Origin: Tropicimonas isoalkanivorans
Lineage (GTDB): Bacteria; Pseudomonadota; Alphaproteobacteria; Rhodobacterales; Rhodobacteraceae
DNA length: 64,000 bases
Direction of reading: 5' to 3'
NCBI RefSeq assembly: GCF_900112335.1
Contig: NZ_FOLG01000001.1
Location: 496,001-560,000 of the forward strand
Positions 51,606-60,055 of the stretch are shown here, one piece after another. Each line of letters opens with the position of its first letter. Within the stretch, counting starts at the first letter, position 1. Under the pieces are notes generated by a model. It had not been told where the DNA came from. It saw only the letters and a program-made list of their open reading frames with translations, and searched no databases. Position numbers and translations under genes: made by a program.

Positions 51606-52859
51606 TTGATCAGGTGGAAGTACTACAACGCGAACCTCGGCATTTTCGCATTTCGTTGGGACACGGATCACTACGACGTGACGGTCCGTAAGGATCGGAT
51701 TGTCCTCACCTACGACGAAGGTCTCGGGAAGTCGTTCGAGGCGCACCGAAACGCCTACCGGATCGTGCTGGAGACGGCGGACGCCAAAACCTTCGTGCCC
51801 GCGGAAGGTCCTGAGAAAGGCGAGCGCCAGTTCACGGACGGCACCGTCAGCGAAATCCGAATGTACGGCAAGGCGGGGGAGTTGCAGGTTCGGGCGACGG
51901 GCGTGGACGTTCCGCTCGTCGCCTTGCAGGGCTGGTACAACGAGGACGGAGATTACGACAGCCTCTTCCAGTACCTCGACGGATTCAATTCGACCCACAT
52001 CGGGGCCAATAACGGGCCAAGGAGCGGGTGGAACGATTACATCCTGAAGGACGAGATCCGAACCGGAGCCGGGAACGACAAGGTCTGGGCCAGGGGCGGC
52101 AATGACTACATCGTCGATCATGGCGGCCGGGACGTCTACCACGGCGGCGCGGGCCGGGATCAGCTTTCCTATGACCAGTGGTTTTGGGAACCCGCGGGCA
52201 TCAAGTCCGGCATCCGGGCCGACCTTGCGGGCGGCACGATCCAAGGGCCCGACGGCAGGACAGACAAGGTGACGGCGATTGAGCAGATTCGCGGCACCTT
52301 CCTGCGAGATGTCATCAGGGGCGACGCCAAGGATAACGAGTTTCAGGGCATGGCCGGCGACGACCTTCTGGTCGGACGCGGCGGCTGGGATCGGGCCAGC
52401 TATCGCAATGAAGCCAACCAGGGCGGCACGGCGGGAATACGGGCGAACCTGGAGACAGGCAAGGTCCGGGACGGCTTCGGCACGGTCGATACCCTCCGGG
52501 GCATCGAGGAGGTGCAGGGAACGGATGTCCGCGACGTGTTCACGGACGGCAAGAGGGACCATTCCTATCGCGGTCGTGACGGCAATGACCTTTTCCGGAT
52601 CACCGGCGGAGACGACTGGATACGTGGCGACAGCGGGGCCGACAGGTTCCTGTTCAAAGGCAGAGCCTTCGGCAGCAACACAATCGATGATTTCGACACG
52701 CGCGAGGGCGATCGGATCGAGATCGCGGCGGCGAAGAACTTCAAGGCGCTGACCATCGCCTCCGTGAATGGTGGCGAGGACACCCTTGTCACGTTCGCGA
52801 AAGGCGAGATTCTGTTGGAGGATGTCGCATCCGTCGATACCGGCGATTTCATCTTCTGA
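51606..52859 (+). CDS. RTX-type calcium-binding repeat protein
   Basis: 417-residue probable type I secretion substrate. The first ~150 residues (KYYNANLGIFAFRWDTDHYDVTV...) match no family I recognise. From about residue 150 there are glycine-aspartate RTX nonapeptides in three clusters: RTGAGNDKVWARGGNDYIVDHGGRDVYHGGAGRDQLSYD, then GMAGDDLLVGRGGWDRASY, then GRDGNDLFRITGGDDWIRGDSGADRFLF, separated by repeats of the form GIRADLAGGTIQGPDGRTDKVTAIEQIRGT. The C-terminal NTIDDFDTREGDRIEIAA and the last residues VDTGDFIF resemble type I secretion ends. There is no signal peptide. The only in-frame start after a stop at 51600 is TTG at 51606, with G-rich sequence upstream. No ABC/HlyD secretion genes are nearby. 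Confidence 0.78.
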   Translation: MIRWKYYNANLGIFAFRWDTDHYDVTVRKDRIVLTYDEGLGKSFEAHRNAYRIVLETADAKTFVPAEGPEKGERQFTDGTVSEIRMYGKAGELQVRATGVDVPLVALQGWYNEDGDYDSLFQYLDGFNSTHIGANNGPRSGWNDYILKDEIRTGAGNDKVWARGGNDYIVDHGGRDVYHGGAGRDQLSYDQWFWEPAGIKSGIRADLAGGTIQGPDGRTDKVTAIEQIRGTFLRDVIRGDAKDNEFQGMAGDDLLVGRGGWDRASYRNEANQGGTAGIRANLETGKVRDGFGTVDTLRGIEEVQGTDVRDVFTDGKRDHSYRGRDGNDLFRITGGDDWIRGDSGADRFLFKGRAFGSNTIDDFDTREGDRIEIAAAKNFKALTIASVNGGEDTLVTFAKGEILLEDVASVDTGDFIF

Positions 52860-52882
52860 CCCCGCCTTCAGGCGGGCAAAGA

Positions 52883-52904
52883 AAAGGGCGCCGCCGCGCC
52901 CTTT
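52883..52904. terminator. Bidirectional terminator
   Basis: AAAGGGCGC (52883-52891) and GCGCCCTTT (52896-52904) form a perfect 9-bp stem, preceded by A-rich and followed by T-rich sequence. A second hairpin CCCGCC/GGCGGG lies at 52861-52876. It separates the RTX gene from the convergent DUF1059 gene. Confidence 0.85.
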
Positions 52905-52928
52905 CTGTCCCCACACCGCACCCGGCAT

Positions 52929-53102
52929 CTACTCCAGCCGGATCGCCTCTTTTACACGCTCGGCCAATTCCGCCGTCACTTCGATATGGTGCACCTCCTT
53001 TGCATGGGCGGCTGCGGCTTGGAGGATCGCCTCGTCGGAGTCCGCCCGCGTTTCGAAATCGCACCCTGGCATCAGATCACCGCATTTCAGCACTCTGGTC
53101 AT
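52929..53102 (-). CDS. DUF1059 small protein
   Basis: 57-residue small protein of the DUF1059 family, unknown function. The whole sequence fits the family: MTRVLKCGDLMPGCDFETRADSDEAILQAAAAHAKEVHHIEVTAELAERVKEAIRLE, with the CGDLMPGCDFE motif (Cys7, Cys14) and a helix with HAKEVHHI; the cysteines and histidines could bind zinc, by analogy with C2H2-like fragments, but this is not shown. The ATG at 53102 follows GGGAGAAAACGCC. It is convergent with the RTX gene. Confidence 0.85.
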   Translation of the reverse strand: MTRVLKCGDLMPGCDFETRADSDEAILQAAAAHAKEVHHIEVTAELAERVKEAIRLE

Positions 53103-53352
53103 GGCGTTTTCTCCCGTTCGCGTTGGGCGGCCAGCATACCACACATGGCCCCCAGTGGGTAACCTAACGTCAACGCCGAACCGCGGAATCCGGCGCCGGA
53201 CCTCGCCCCGTATGCCGGCAAACCGACCTTTTGGGCCGCCGCGCGCCCGTTCCGCTGGACCAACCCGTCCCCGCGATTACCCAGTCCTCGCCACGTTCCG
53301 ACCGCAAAGGTCCCGCAAGGTGCAAGCAACCGACCTTCAATTGAGGCACGAA

Positions 53353-54234
53353 ATGTCCCTGCCCGACCATATTTCCGTCGCGCTGCTTCTGCCCCGACCT
53401 GCGTCCGTCGATGTTCGGAAACTCCGCGCGCATCTCAACGGAATCATGAGTGCGTCAGGGATGCGTTTCGACACGTTCGCAGCCCGCCACGGGGTGACGT
53501 TGGCGGCTGACGGCTTGTCCATCGAGCTGCGCGAACGCGATCTGCCGCTCATCCCCTCCCGGCTGGAACCCGCGCTGTCCTCCGGCCTGCAGGACTATCT
53601 GAACGAAGACTGGTCCGACCTCGTCGCGCTGCACCGAGCGGCGATCACGCTCGATCTCCGCCGGACGCCGATCCGTCGCAGCAAGGCGTCTCTGAGCGGC
53701 GAGCAGACTGCGGACCCTGCGGCCCCGGCTCCGCATACGCGCGAGACGATGGACCTGATGCTGATGGCGGGCCACGTCGCCGCGGCCTACATGACCCGAA
53801 CCGCACGCCCGGTGGCAATCTATTGGGGCGCGTCGCAACGGATTTTCCCCACCCCGCGATTCCGCGCCATGGAAGGGATGCTGTTCCCGCTGCCGCTGTT
53901 CCTCCACCCCCGCCCGGTCCGGGAACTCACCGACGACCGGCAGACACTTCCGGAGTTCGAGTTGCTCGGGGCCTCATCGCTCATCGGCTGCTCTCTGCGC
54001 GTCGCCCCTGCCCGGATGCGATTCGACTGGATGATGAAACGGGTGCTGGCCTTCGTGGCGCATGTCCGGGCCAACAACGGCATCCTGTCGGATGGGTCCT
54101 CCTTCGGACTGGAGGAAGGTGAGAGATTCACCGTGCGGCGCACGGCGGACGGCGGCGTTGGCTTGGTGCTGGCAGAGCGCAAGGGCCTGCCCGTGAACCG
54201 ACACACGGCGGATTATTTCGAGGTGGTCGCCTGA
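53353..54234 (+). CDS. DUF4261-like protein
   Basis: 293-residue cytoplasmic protein that resembles the DUF4261 family by its general pattern: a start with HISVALLLPRPASVDVRKLRAHLN, HRAAITLDLRR, a central ARPVAIYWGASQRIFPTPRF, and a C-terminal LLGASSLIGCSLRVAP...FVAHVRANNGILSDGSSFGLEEGERFTVRRTADG. DUF4261 proteins have no established function; some lie in secretion-system or immunity contexts. No signal peptide or membrane segment is visible. GAGGCACG lies before the ATG at 53353. The neighbours (DUF1059, EEP phosphatase) do not inform the role. Confidence 0.7.
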   Translation: MSLPDHISVALLLPRPASVDVRKLRAHLNGIMSASGMRFDTFAARHGVTLAADGLSIELRERDLPLIPSRLEPALSSGLQDYLNEDWSDLVALHRAAITLDLRRTPIRRSKASLSGEQTADPAAPAPHTRETMDLMLMAGHVAAAYMTRTARPVAIYWGASQRIFPTPRFRAMEGMLFPLPLFLHPRPVRELTDDRQTLPEFELLGASSLIGCSLRVAPARMRFDWMMKRVLAFVAHVRANNGILSDGSSFGLEEGERFTVRRTADGGVGLVLAERKGLPVNRHTADYFEVVA

Positions 54235-54280
54235 AACGGGCCTCTACCGCTCCAATGAGCGGTACATCCCCGACTACGCC

Positions 54281-55177
54281 TCAGTAACGCACAACCATGC
54301 CCAGATGGTCCGAGCCGAGCAGCGGTCGCAGTTCGCTCGCACCGCGCTTGCCCTCCGGGACCAGCACGTGATCGATCGGCAGTGATACGAAACGCATGAT
54401 CGGCAGCATCCCCGGCCGATAGAGCGCGAAGCTCGGCCGCACTCGGCCAGCGCGTTCCGCGCCAAGCGCCTCCGTGACGCGGCGCATCGTCGAGGACCAT
54501 GGAACCATGTTGAAGTCCCCCCCCAGGACCGTGGGCGCGCCCATGCGCTCCATCACCGGCAAAAGGTGGTCGAGGTGCCGCGCCTGCTGTTCCGGCCAGG
54601 GCCACCGCAGATGAAGGGACGCCACCCAAAGCGGCCCGTCCGGTCCATCCACCCGCAGGGCGGCCAGTCCGCTGACGCAGATCCGCTCCCCGTCGATCAC
54701 CGGCCACCGCGACGCGACGACAACAGCCCCCGCCGAGCCGCGACCGCAGGAGTGGGAATAGGGCAGGATGTCTTGCAACGCGTCCGGAAACCACGTCGGC
54801 CCGACGGGCACCTCCTGCATGGTGAGGATATCGGGCCTGACGGCGCGAATATCGGCGACCAGACCCGACGGGTCGGGATTCTTGCGGAGCATGTTCTTCT
54901 GGTAGATCGTTACGGTATGGTCGGGGGAGACATATTCGGTGCGCGTGTAGCCGGCGAACGCCGGCAGCACGGCAACTCCCAGCGGCAGGAGCCAGACCGG
55001 CGATGCCACACGGGTCGCCCACCCCATCAATACCCACAGCACCCCCGCGCCCGCGATGTAGTTCCGGAAAACCGCGAGGGAATCGCCCGCCGGATGCAGC
55101 GCGCCGAGGAAACTCGCTCCGAGCGCCACGAAGCCCACGGCCAGCCCCAATCGAAACACGGCCTTCCACCGCCTCAT
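54281..55177 (-). CDS. Membrane-anchored endonuclease/exonuclease/phosphatase family protein
   Basis: 298-residue protein: three N-terminal membrane segments (about 6-25, 36-52, 59-74: LGLAVGFVALGASFLGAL, YIAGAGVLWVLMGWA, VWLLPLGVAVLPAFAGY), then a DNase I-like catalytic domain with TIYQKNMLRKNP, ILTMQEVP (catalytic Glu), WVASLHLRWPWPEQQARHL, VLGGDFNMVPWS (Asp/Asn) and a final GSDHLGMVVRY (Asp-His). Similar proteins are annotated as putative vancomycin-resistance-associated or metal-dependent phosphatases; the substrate is unknown. The ATG at 55177 is preferred over GTG 55204 because GGAGA lies seven bases upstream. Divergent from the hydrolase-OsmC gene. Confidence 0.85.
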   Translation of the reverse strand: MRRWKAVFRLGLAVGFVALGASFLGALHPAGDSLAVFRNYIAGAGVLWVLMGWATRVASPVWLLPLGVAVLPAFAGYTRTEYVSPDHTVTIYQKNMLRKNPDPSGLVADIRAVRPDILTMQEVPVGPTWFPDALQDILPYSHSCGRGSAGAVVVASRWPVIDGERICVSGLAALRVDGPDGPLWVASLHLRWPWPEQQARHLDHLLPVMERMGAPTVLGGDFNMVPWSSTMRRVTEALGAERAGRVRPSFALYRPGMLPIMRFVSLPIDHVLVPEGKRGASELRPLLGSDHLGMVVRY

Positions 55178-55294
55178 TCCATTTCTCCGATGACCTTTCG
55201 TCACCTTGGCGTGACGCGGGCGACATACCCCTTCCGTTCGCCGGGCGCCAGCATCACGCTACCATCGGAGCCAGGCCATGCTCGGGGGACCACA

Positions 55295-56500
55295 ATGGAA
55301 AAGATCACCTTCACCGGCGCCCAGGGTGCGCCGCTTGCCGCCCGCCTCGACATGCCTGAGGGCCCGCACCTGGCCACCGCCATTTTCGCGCACTGTTTCT
55401 CCTGCTCCAAGGATATCGCCGCCGCGCGGCGCATCGCGCAGCGCCTCGCGGGGATGGGGATTGCTGTGCTGCGGTTCGATTTCACCGGGCTCGGCCATTC
55501 GGGCGGCGAATTCGCCAACACGACCTTCACGTCGAATGCCGGGGATCTCAAGGCAGCGGCCGCGTGGCTGACCAACCAGCGTATGGCGCCCTCCCTCATG
55601 ATCGGGCACTCGCTGGGCGGCGCGGCGGTGCTGAAGGCCGCCGGCGAAATCGAGAGCCTGCGCGCTGTGGTGACCATCGGCGCGCCCTTCTCACCCAAGC
55701 ATGTGACACACCACTTCACCGAAGCCCTGCCGCGTATCATGGAGGACGGCATGGCATCGGTGCAGCTTGCCGGCCGGCCCTTCTGCATCGGGCGCGAATT
55801 CGTCGAGGACGTGATGAGCGAGGACCTGACGCCCGAGATCGCTGGCCTGCGCAAGGCCCTCCTCGTCATGCACGCCCCGCGGGACGAGGCCGTGGGCATC
55901 GAGAACGCCACGCAAATCTTCGTCGCCGCCAAGCACCCCAAGAGCTTCGTCACGCTGGATGATGCCGATCACCTGATCAGCCGCGCGCGGGACGCCGAAT
56001 ATGCCGCCGAGGTGATTGCCGCATGGTCCGGCCGTTATCTCGACCTGCGCGCACCCGCGCCGCCCCCCGGCGCGCCCGAAGGTGTCGTTCGCTCGTCGGA
56101 GGCCGATCCGGAAGGCTTCCTGCAGGACATCACCAGCGGCCCGCGCCATCATGCGTTGGCCGACGAACCGCGCGCCTATGGCGGAACGGATCGCGGCATG
56201 TCGCCCTACGGCTTTCTCTCGGCGGCGCTGGCCGCCTGCACCTCCATGACGTTGCGCATGTACGCTCGGCGAAAGGGCTGGCCGCTGGAACATGTCTCGG
56301 TCGACGTCACGCACGCGAAGGTGCACGCGCAAGACAGCGACCTGACCGGGCCGAACAGGATTGACCGCTTTACCCGGACAATCCGGCTTCAGGGAACGTT
56401 GGATGACCAACAGCGCGACCGCCTGCTGGAAATCGCCGATCGATGCCCAGTGCACAAAACGCTGGAGGCCGGCGCAAGCGTGGAAACACGGCTGGAATAG
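55295..56500 (+). CDS. Alpha/beta hydrolase - OsmC fusion protein
   Basis: 401-residue two-domain protein. The alpha/beta hydrolase part (about 1-250) has AHCFSCSKDIAAARRIAQRLAGMGIAVLRFDFTGLGHSGG, nucleophile elbow GHSLGG with Ser106, LVMHAPRDEAVGIENA (acid) and DDADHLISR (His). The OsmC part (about 268-401) has RGMSPYGFLSAALAACTSMTLRMYARRKGWPLEHVSVDV with Cys315 and IADRCPVHKTLEAGASVETRLE with Cys384, the two redox cysteines of OsmC/Ohr peroxidases. This fusion is known in proteobacteria; it likely detoxifies organic peroxides or their esters, but the substrate is unknown. ATG at 55295. Confidence 0.9.
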   Translation: MEKITFTGAQGAPLAARLDMPEGPHLATAIFAHCFSCSKDIAAARRIAQRLAGMGIAVLRFDFTGLGHSGGEFANTTFTSNAGDLKAAAAWLTNQRMAPSLMIGHSLGGAAVLKAAGEIESLRAVVTIGAPFSPKHVTHHFTEALPRIMEDGMASVQLAGRPFCIGREFVEDVMSEDLTPEIAGLRKALLVMHAPRDEAVGIENATQIFVAAKHPKSFVTLDDADHLISRARDAEYAAEVIAAWSGRYLDLRAPAPPPGAPEGVVRSSEADPEGFLQDITSGPRHHALADEPRAYGGTDRGMSPYGFLSAALAACTSMTLRMYARRKGWPLEHVSVDVTHAKVHAQDSDLTGPNRIDRFTRTIRLQGTLDDQQRDRLLEIADRCPVHKTLEAGASVETRLE

Positions 56501-56527
56501 CGCACCAGCCGTGTCCGTATATCCAAA

Positions 56528-57418
56528 TCAGAAAATGAAGTCGTCCGCGCCGAGGACGCTGGCGTCCGTGTCGAGGAAGATGATTGTGACGTCGTCGAAT
56601 GTCGCCACGGCATCTGCGTGGTCCTGGGTGATCTCCACGTCGTCGAAGGATTCAGCACCGGACTCGATCTGGACATGGTCGCGACCGTCCCTGAATCGGT
56701 AGATCTCGGCCACGCCGTCACCTGAGAAGAACACGAAAGTGTCCGCCCCGGGCCCTCCGTACAGGTAGTCGTACCCGGCCCCCCCGTACAGCGTATCCTG
56801 GCCCCAGCCACCCCTAAGTATGTCATTGCTGCCGCCGCCATACAGGGTATCGCGCCCGACCTGGCCTTTCAGAAGGTCGTCTCCGGTACCGCCGAAGAGC
56901 GTATCCGCACCATAGCCGCCGGCAAGCATATCGCTTCCCGCCCCGCCATGGATTTCGTCGTTGCCCCGGTGACCGTAGAGGACATCACCGCGCTGCTGGC
57001 CATACAGGACATCGTCGAACTTGCCGCCGTGGATGACGTCTCGGCCTTCAAAGAAATCGCCAAAGTCGATCGTCTCCGCATTGACCTCCGCCTCCGTGGC
57101 AGGGGTGTATAGATCGGTGAGCGTCAGCGTTGTCACACCGTCGGCGTTGGAGAAGACCAATCCCGTAAGATGGTATTCGGTCGTCTCGGGATCGTAGTCG
57201 TAGTATGCCTCCACATCCTGGAACGGAGCGTCGATCCCCGTGGATAGGGTGGCAACGACGTCCATATAGTTCGGATTTTCCGGATCGGTGGACAGGACGG
57301 TGCTCGAGACCTTTTCATAGTCCGAAGCTGCCGGAACGTTGGTAGCAAACTGGAGCGCGTCGTCGGGGGACATGATCAGCCCGGTGCCGGCTGTGTTCGC
57401 TATATTGATTTTAACCAT
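56528..57418 (-). CDS. RTX (hemolysin-type) calcium-binding protein
   Basis: 296-residue probable type I-secreted protein. The first ~125 residues (VKINIANTAGTGLIMSPDDALQFATNVPAASDYEKVSS...) are not recognised. About residues 128-225 carry some eleven consecutive RTX nonapeptides (VIHGGKFDDVLYGQQRGDVLYGHRGNDEIHGGAGSDMLAGGYGADTLFGGTGDDLL...). A secretion-like end follows: FVFFSGDGVAEIYRFRDGRDHVQIE...FLDTDASVLGADDFIF. It has no signal peptide. GAGGAT lies before the ATG at 57418. The last four residues, DFIF, are the same as those of the RTX protein at 51606. No secretion genes are adjacent. Confidence 0.88.
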   Translation of the reverse strand: MVKINIANTAGTGLIMSPDDALQFATNVPAASDYEKVSSTVLSTDPENPNYMDVVATLSTGIDAPFQDVEAYYDYDPETTEYHLTGLVFSNADGVTTLTLTDLYTPATEAEVNAETIDFGDFFEGRDVIHGGKFDDVLYGQQRGDVLYGHRGNDEIHGGAGSDMLAGGYGADTLFGGTGDDLLKGQVGRDTLYGGGSNDILRGGWGQDTLYGGAGYDYLYGGPGADTFVFFSGDGVAEIYRFRDGRDHVQIESGAESFDDVEITQDHADAVATFDDVTIIFLDTDASVLGADDFIF

Positions 57419-57817
57419 TTTATCCTCGCTAAAGAAACAATTACGTTCCAACTGGGCCCACCAACCCCAGTCCTAAATATTTAGCGCAATTGTACTGCTG
57501 CGACAAGTATTGCCAAAGTATTAATTTATCCGGGTAATTAATCTGGAATTAATTCTGGTATTGTTTCCCAATACACGCATGATCGATGGTTCATTTACGC
57601 CAGCGCCCCTTTGGGCGTTTCATTTTCACAACACTCGCGGCTACCGCCGTGTCTCGCCAGAGCGAACCAGTACAATAAGGCGCCGTTCAGAGCGGACGTG
57701 GGGGCAGAGATGCCTCGCTTCGGCACCTGGCCGATCGGCCGCAAAGAGCGCAAGACGTCCCTAGACTTCCCGCCCATGTACCGCCAAGGTGCGCACCCGC
57801 AAGTCCGGAGACCGCCC
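57419..57817. other. 399-base gap, unusually AT-rich in its middle
   Basis: Divergent gap between the RTX gene and the nucleoside hydrolase. Bases about 57470-57600 are strikingly AT-rich for this genome, with several ATTAAT runs (57517-57555) and a CGCCC/GGGCG hairpin near 57602-57617. It probably contains the RTX promoter; horizontally acquired DNA is another possibility. Confidence 0.55.
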
Positions 57818-58762
57818 ATGCCGCCGCGCAAGATCATCATCGACACCGACCCCGGCCAGGACGACGCCGTGGCGATCCTGCTGGCACTGGCCAGCCCGGA
57901 GGAGCTTGAGGTGCTGGCGATCACCGCTGTTGCCGGAAATGTGCCCCTGCCCCTCACTTCCCGGAACGCCCGCGTTGTTTGCGAGCTTGCGGGGCGGACC
58001 GATGTGCCCGTCCACGAGGGGGCCAAGGCGCCGTTGGTTCGCACATTGGTGACTGCCGAATACGTCCATGGCAAAACGGGACTGGACGGGGTGGACCTGC
58101 CCGTGCCCAAAATGCCCGTTGCGTCCCAACCGGCGGTGGACGCGATTGTCGAGCATATCCGCCGTGAGCCGCCCAGAACGGTCACGCTCTGCCCCTTGGG
58201 GCCGCTCACAAACGTGGCCCTCGCCATGCAGAGCGCCCCTGACATTACAGAGCGGCTGGCGGGCATCGTGCTCATGGGGGGGGCCTATTTCGAAGTCGGC
58301 AACGTCACTCCGGCGGCGGAATTCAACATCTACGTCGATCCGGAAGCCGCCGACGTTGTAATGAAGTCGGGCGTCGACATCACGATCCTGCCGCTCGATG
58401 CCACGCACCAGGCGCTCGTCACCCGGCCACGGCTCGACGCAATCTCGGCCATCGGCACGCCGGTGGCCCGTGCGGTGTCGGGCTGGCTCGATTTCTTCGA
58501 ACGGTTCGATCTCGAGAAGTACGGCCACGCTGGCGCGCCTTTGCACGACCCCTGCGTCATCGCCTATCTGCTGCGGCCCGACCTGTTCGAAGGCCGCCAT
58601 ATCAACGTCGAAATCGAAACCGCAAGCGACCTGACTCGCGGCATGACTGTCGCCGACTGGTGGCGGGTCACTGACCGGGCGCCAAATGCCACCTTCATCG
58701 GGAAGGTGGACGCCGACGGGTTCTTTGACCTTCTGACGGAACGACTGGCGCGGCTCAAATGA
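57818..58762 (+). CDS. Inosine/uridine-preferring nucleoside hydrolase
   Basis: 314-residue nucleoside N-ribohydrolase used in nucleoside salvage. The N-terminal calcium-binding signature IIIDTDPGQDDAVAILLAL (Asp10, Asp15, Asp16) is complete; also NARVVCELAGRTDVPVHEGA, CPLGPLTNVALAM, IVLMGGAYFEVGNVTPAAEFNIYVDPEAADVV (active-site Asn/Asp) and PLHDPCVIAYLL with the catalytic HD. Of the three E. coli nucleoside hydrolases I cannot tell which is closest, so no symbol is given. CCGGAG precedes the ATG at 57818. First of three coupled genes with GrpB and GNAT proteins. Confidence 0.93.
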   Translation: MPPRKIIIDTDPGQDDAVAILLALASPEELEVLAITAVAGNVPLPLTSRNARVVCELAGRTDVPVHEGAKAPLVRTLVTAEYVHGKTGLDGVDLPVPKMPVASQPAVDAIVEHIRREPPRTVTLCPLGPLTNVALAMQSAPDITERLAGIVLMGGAYFEVGNVTPAAEFNIYVDPEAADVVMKSGVDITILPLDATHQALVTRPRLDAISAIGTPVARAVSGWLDFFERFDLEKYGHAGAPLHDPCVIAYLLRPDLFEGRHINVEIETASDLTRGMTVADWWRVTDRAPNATFIGKVDADGFFDLLTERLARLK

Positions 58763-59262
58763 TAGAAATCGCCCCCCACGCGCCGGATTGGGCTTGGTTG
58801 GCGGACCTGGAAGCCGACCGGTGGATTTCCGCCCCGGGCGAGGCTGTTAAGGCCGTCCACCATATCGGCTCCACCGCCGTGCCCAATCTGGGAGCCCGGC
58901 CCGTCATCGACCTGTTGATCGAAGTATCGTCGACAGTTGATCCGGACAGTCTCCGCTCCGCAGCGGAGGCGCTTGGTTATCGTTGGCTCGGCGCGAAAGG
59001 CCAGGCGCACAGCCGCTACTGTCGGCGAGAGGGGGAACCGGCCGTGCACGCACGCATCTGGGCGCGCGGCGCCCCGGAAATTCGCCGCCACCTGGCGTTT
59101 CGCGACGCCCTGGAAGCCGATCCCCTGCTGGCGGCGGGCTTCGAGGCACGCAAACGACATTGCGCCTCACTCCACTTGGAAGACACGGACGCCTATGATC
59201 GGTGCAAATCGGCTTGGATCGAAACGGTCGAAGCCAAAGCCCTGAAGGAGGCCCCCCGGTGA
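58759..59262 (+). CDS. GrpB/UPF0157 family protein
   Basis: 167-residue cytoplasmic protein of the GrpB family, a nucleotidyltransferase-fold group of unknown function. Family pattern: VHHIGSTAVPNLGARPVIDLLIEV (GSTAVPGL type motif), LGYRWLGAKGQAHSRYCRR, RIWARGAPEIRRHLAFRDAL and KRHCASLHLEDTDAYDRCK. The ATG at 58759 overlaps the stop of the nucleoside hydrolase gene (ATGA), and its own stop overlaps the next gene (GTGA), so the three are co-translated. Confidence 0.88.
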   Translation: MIEIAPHAPDWAWLADLEADRWISAPGEAVKAVHHIGSTAVPNLGARPVIDLLIEVSSTVDPDSLRSAAEALGYRWLGAKGQAHSRYCRREGEPAVHARIWARGAPEIRRHLAFRDALEADPLLAAGFEARKRHCASLHLEDTDAYDRCKSAWIETVEAKALKEAPR

Positions 59263-59720
59263 AGACCAAGCTCCATATGGCCCGCAAGGAAGATCTGCCC
59301 CGCCTGACCCCGATGGTGGAGGCGTTCCACGCCGAGCACGGCATCGTTCAGGACGATGAGACCCGCGCAGCGGCCCTGCTCCCCTTGCTGGAGGGCAGCC
59401 CGCTCGGCGTGATCTATATCGTGGGGCCGCGCAACGCGCCGGTGGGCTACGTTGCTATCAGCTTCGGCTGGTCCATCGAGATGGGCGGTATCGACGGTTT
59501 TATCGACGAGATCTGGATCCGCCCGGCAGTGCGCGACAAGGGAATGGGCAGCGAAGCCCTCTCCGCTCTGATTCCGGCGCTGCGGGAGGCCGGCGTCGCC
59601 GCGCTGCACTTGGAGGTCGACGAGAACAGTTCCGCCGTGAGCCTTTACGAACGCCTGGGCTTCGCATCGCGGGAGCGGTACTTCCTTATGACGGCGGATC
59701 TCCGGCGGAAGGGACAATAG
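59259..59720 (+). CDS. GNAT family N-acetyltransferase
   Basis: 153-residue acetyl-CoA-dependent acetyltransferase. Motif A is visible in IDEIWIRPAVRDKGMGSEALSALIPALREAGVAALHLEVDENSSAVSLYERLGFASRERYFLM, the standard GNAT signature. The N-terminal part (MVEAFHAEHGIVQDDETRAAALLPLLEGSPLGVIYIVG) is typical of small GNAT proteins acting on amines or amino acids; the substrate is unknown. The GTG at 59259 overlaps the grpB stop; an ATG at 59277 is possible. Last of a three-gene operon. Confidence 0.88.
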   Translation: MKTKLHMARKEDLPRLTPMVEAFHAEHGIVQDDETRAAALLPLLEGSPLGVIYIVGPRNAPVGYVAISFGWSIEMGGIDGFIDEIWIRPAVRDKGMGSEALSALIPALREAGVAALHLEVDENSSAVSLYERLGFASRERYFLMTADLRRKGQ

Positions 59721-59740
59721 GCGGGCGCACCGGCCCGCCT
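59719..59740 (+). terminator. Weak terminator hairpin
   Basis: AGGCGGGC (59719-59726) pairs with GCCCGCCT (59733-59740), followed by GTTTGC. It overlaps the stop of the GNAT gene. Confidence 0.5.
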
Positions 59741-60055
59741 GTTTGCGGTGCCGCCATATTCCAAGCATCGGTCCGTTAAGATTTACGGCTCAAGCAGAGC
59801 AGATCGGCCGCCATCGGGTTCCCAGCCGGACGGGGCCGGCGCAGCACAAAACGCATCCTCCATCGTGCCAATTGCCCCGCGCCGGCGCCTATTGAGGTGA
59901 TTTCCGGAGAGGCATTTACTGACGGCAAGCCATTGATGCCCGCCAATAAAGGCGCCCTGCCCGCAATCCATCCCGATTCTGGTCATAATTTTACCACAGG
60001 TCAGGACAAAACTCGGCAGTGCAATAATGCAGTGTCACCTTGGAAGCGTTCGCAA
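59721..60055. other. 335-base gap upstream of tadE-like gene
   Basis: No gene recognised. It presumably holds the promoter of the tadE-like pair. AT-rich stretches lie at 59770-59785 and 59980-60005, and GCAGTG is directly repeated around 60016-60035. Confidence 0.45.

Noticed and set aside
57416-57418. TTAACCAT (57411-57418) over the RTX start as a CtrA site
   Set aside because: The match is produced by the start codons for Met-Val-Lys on the minus strand; without a second box I treat it as coincidence.
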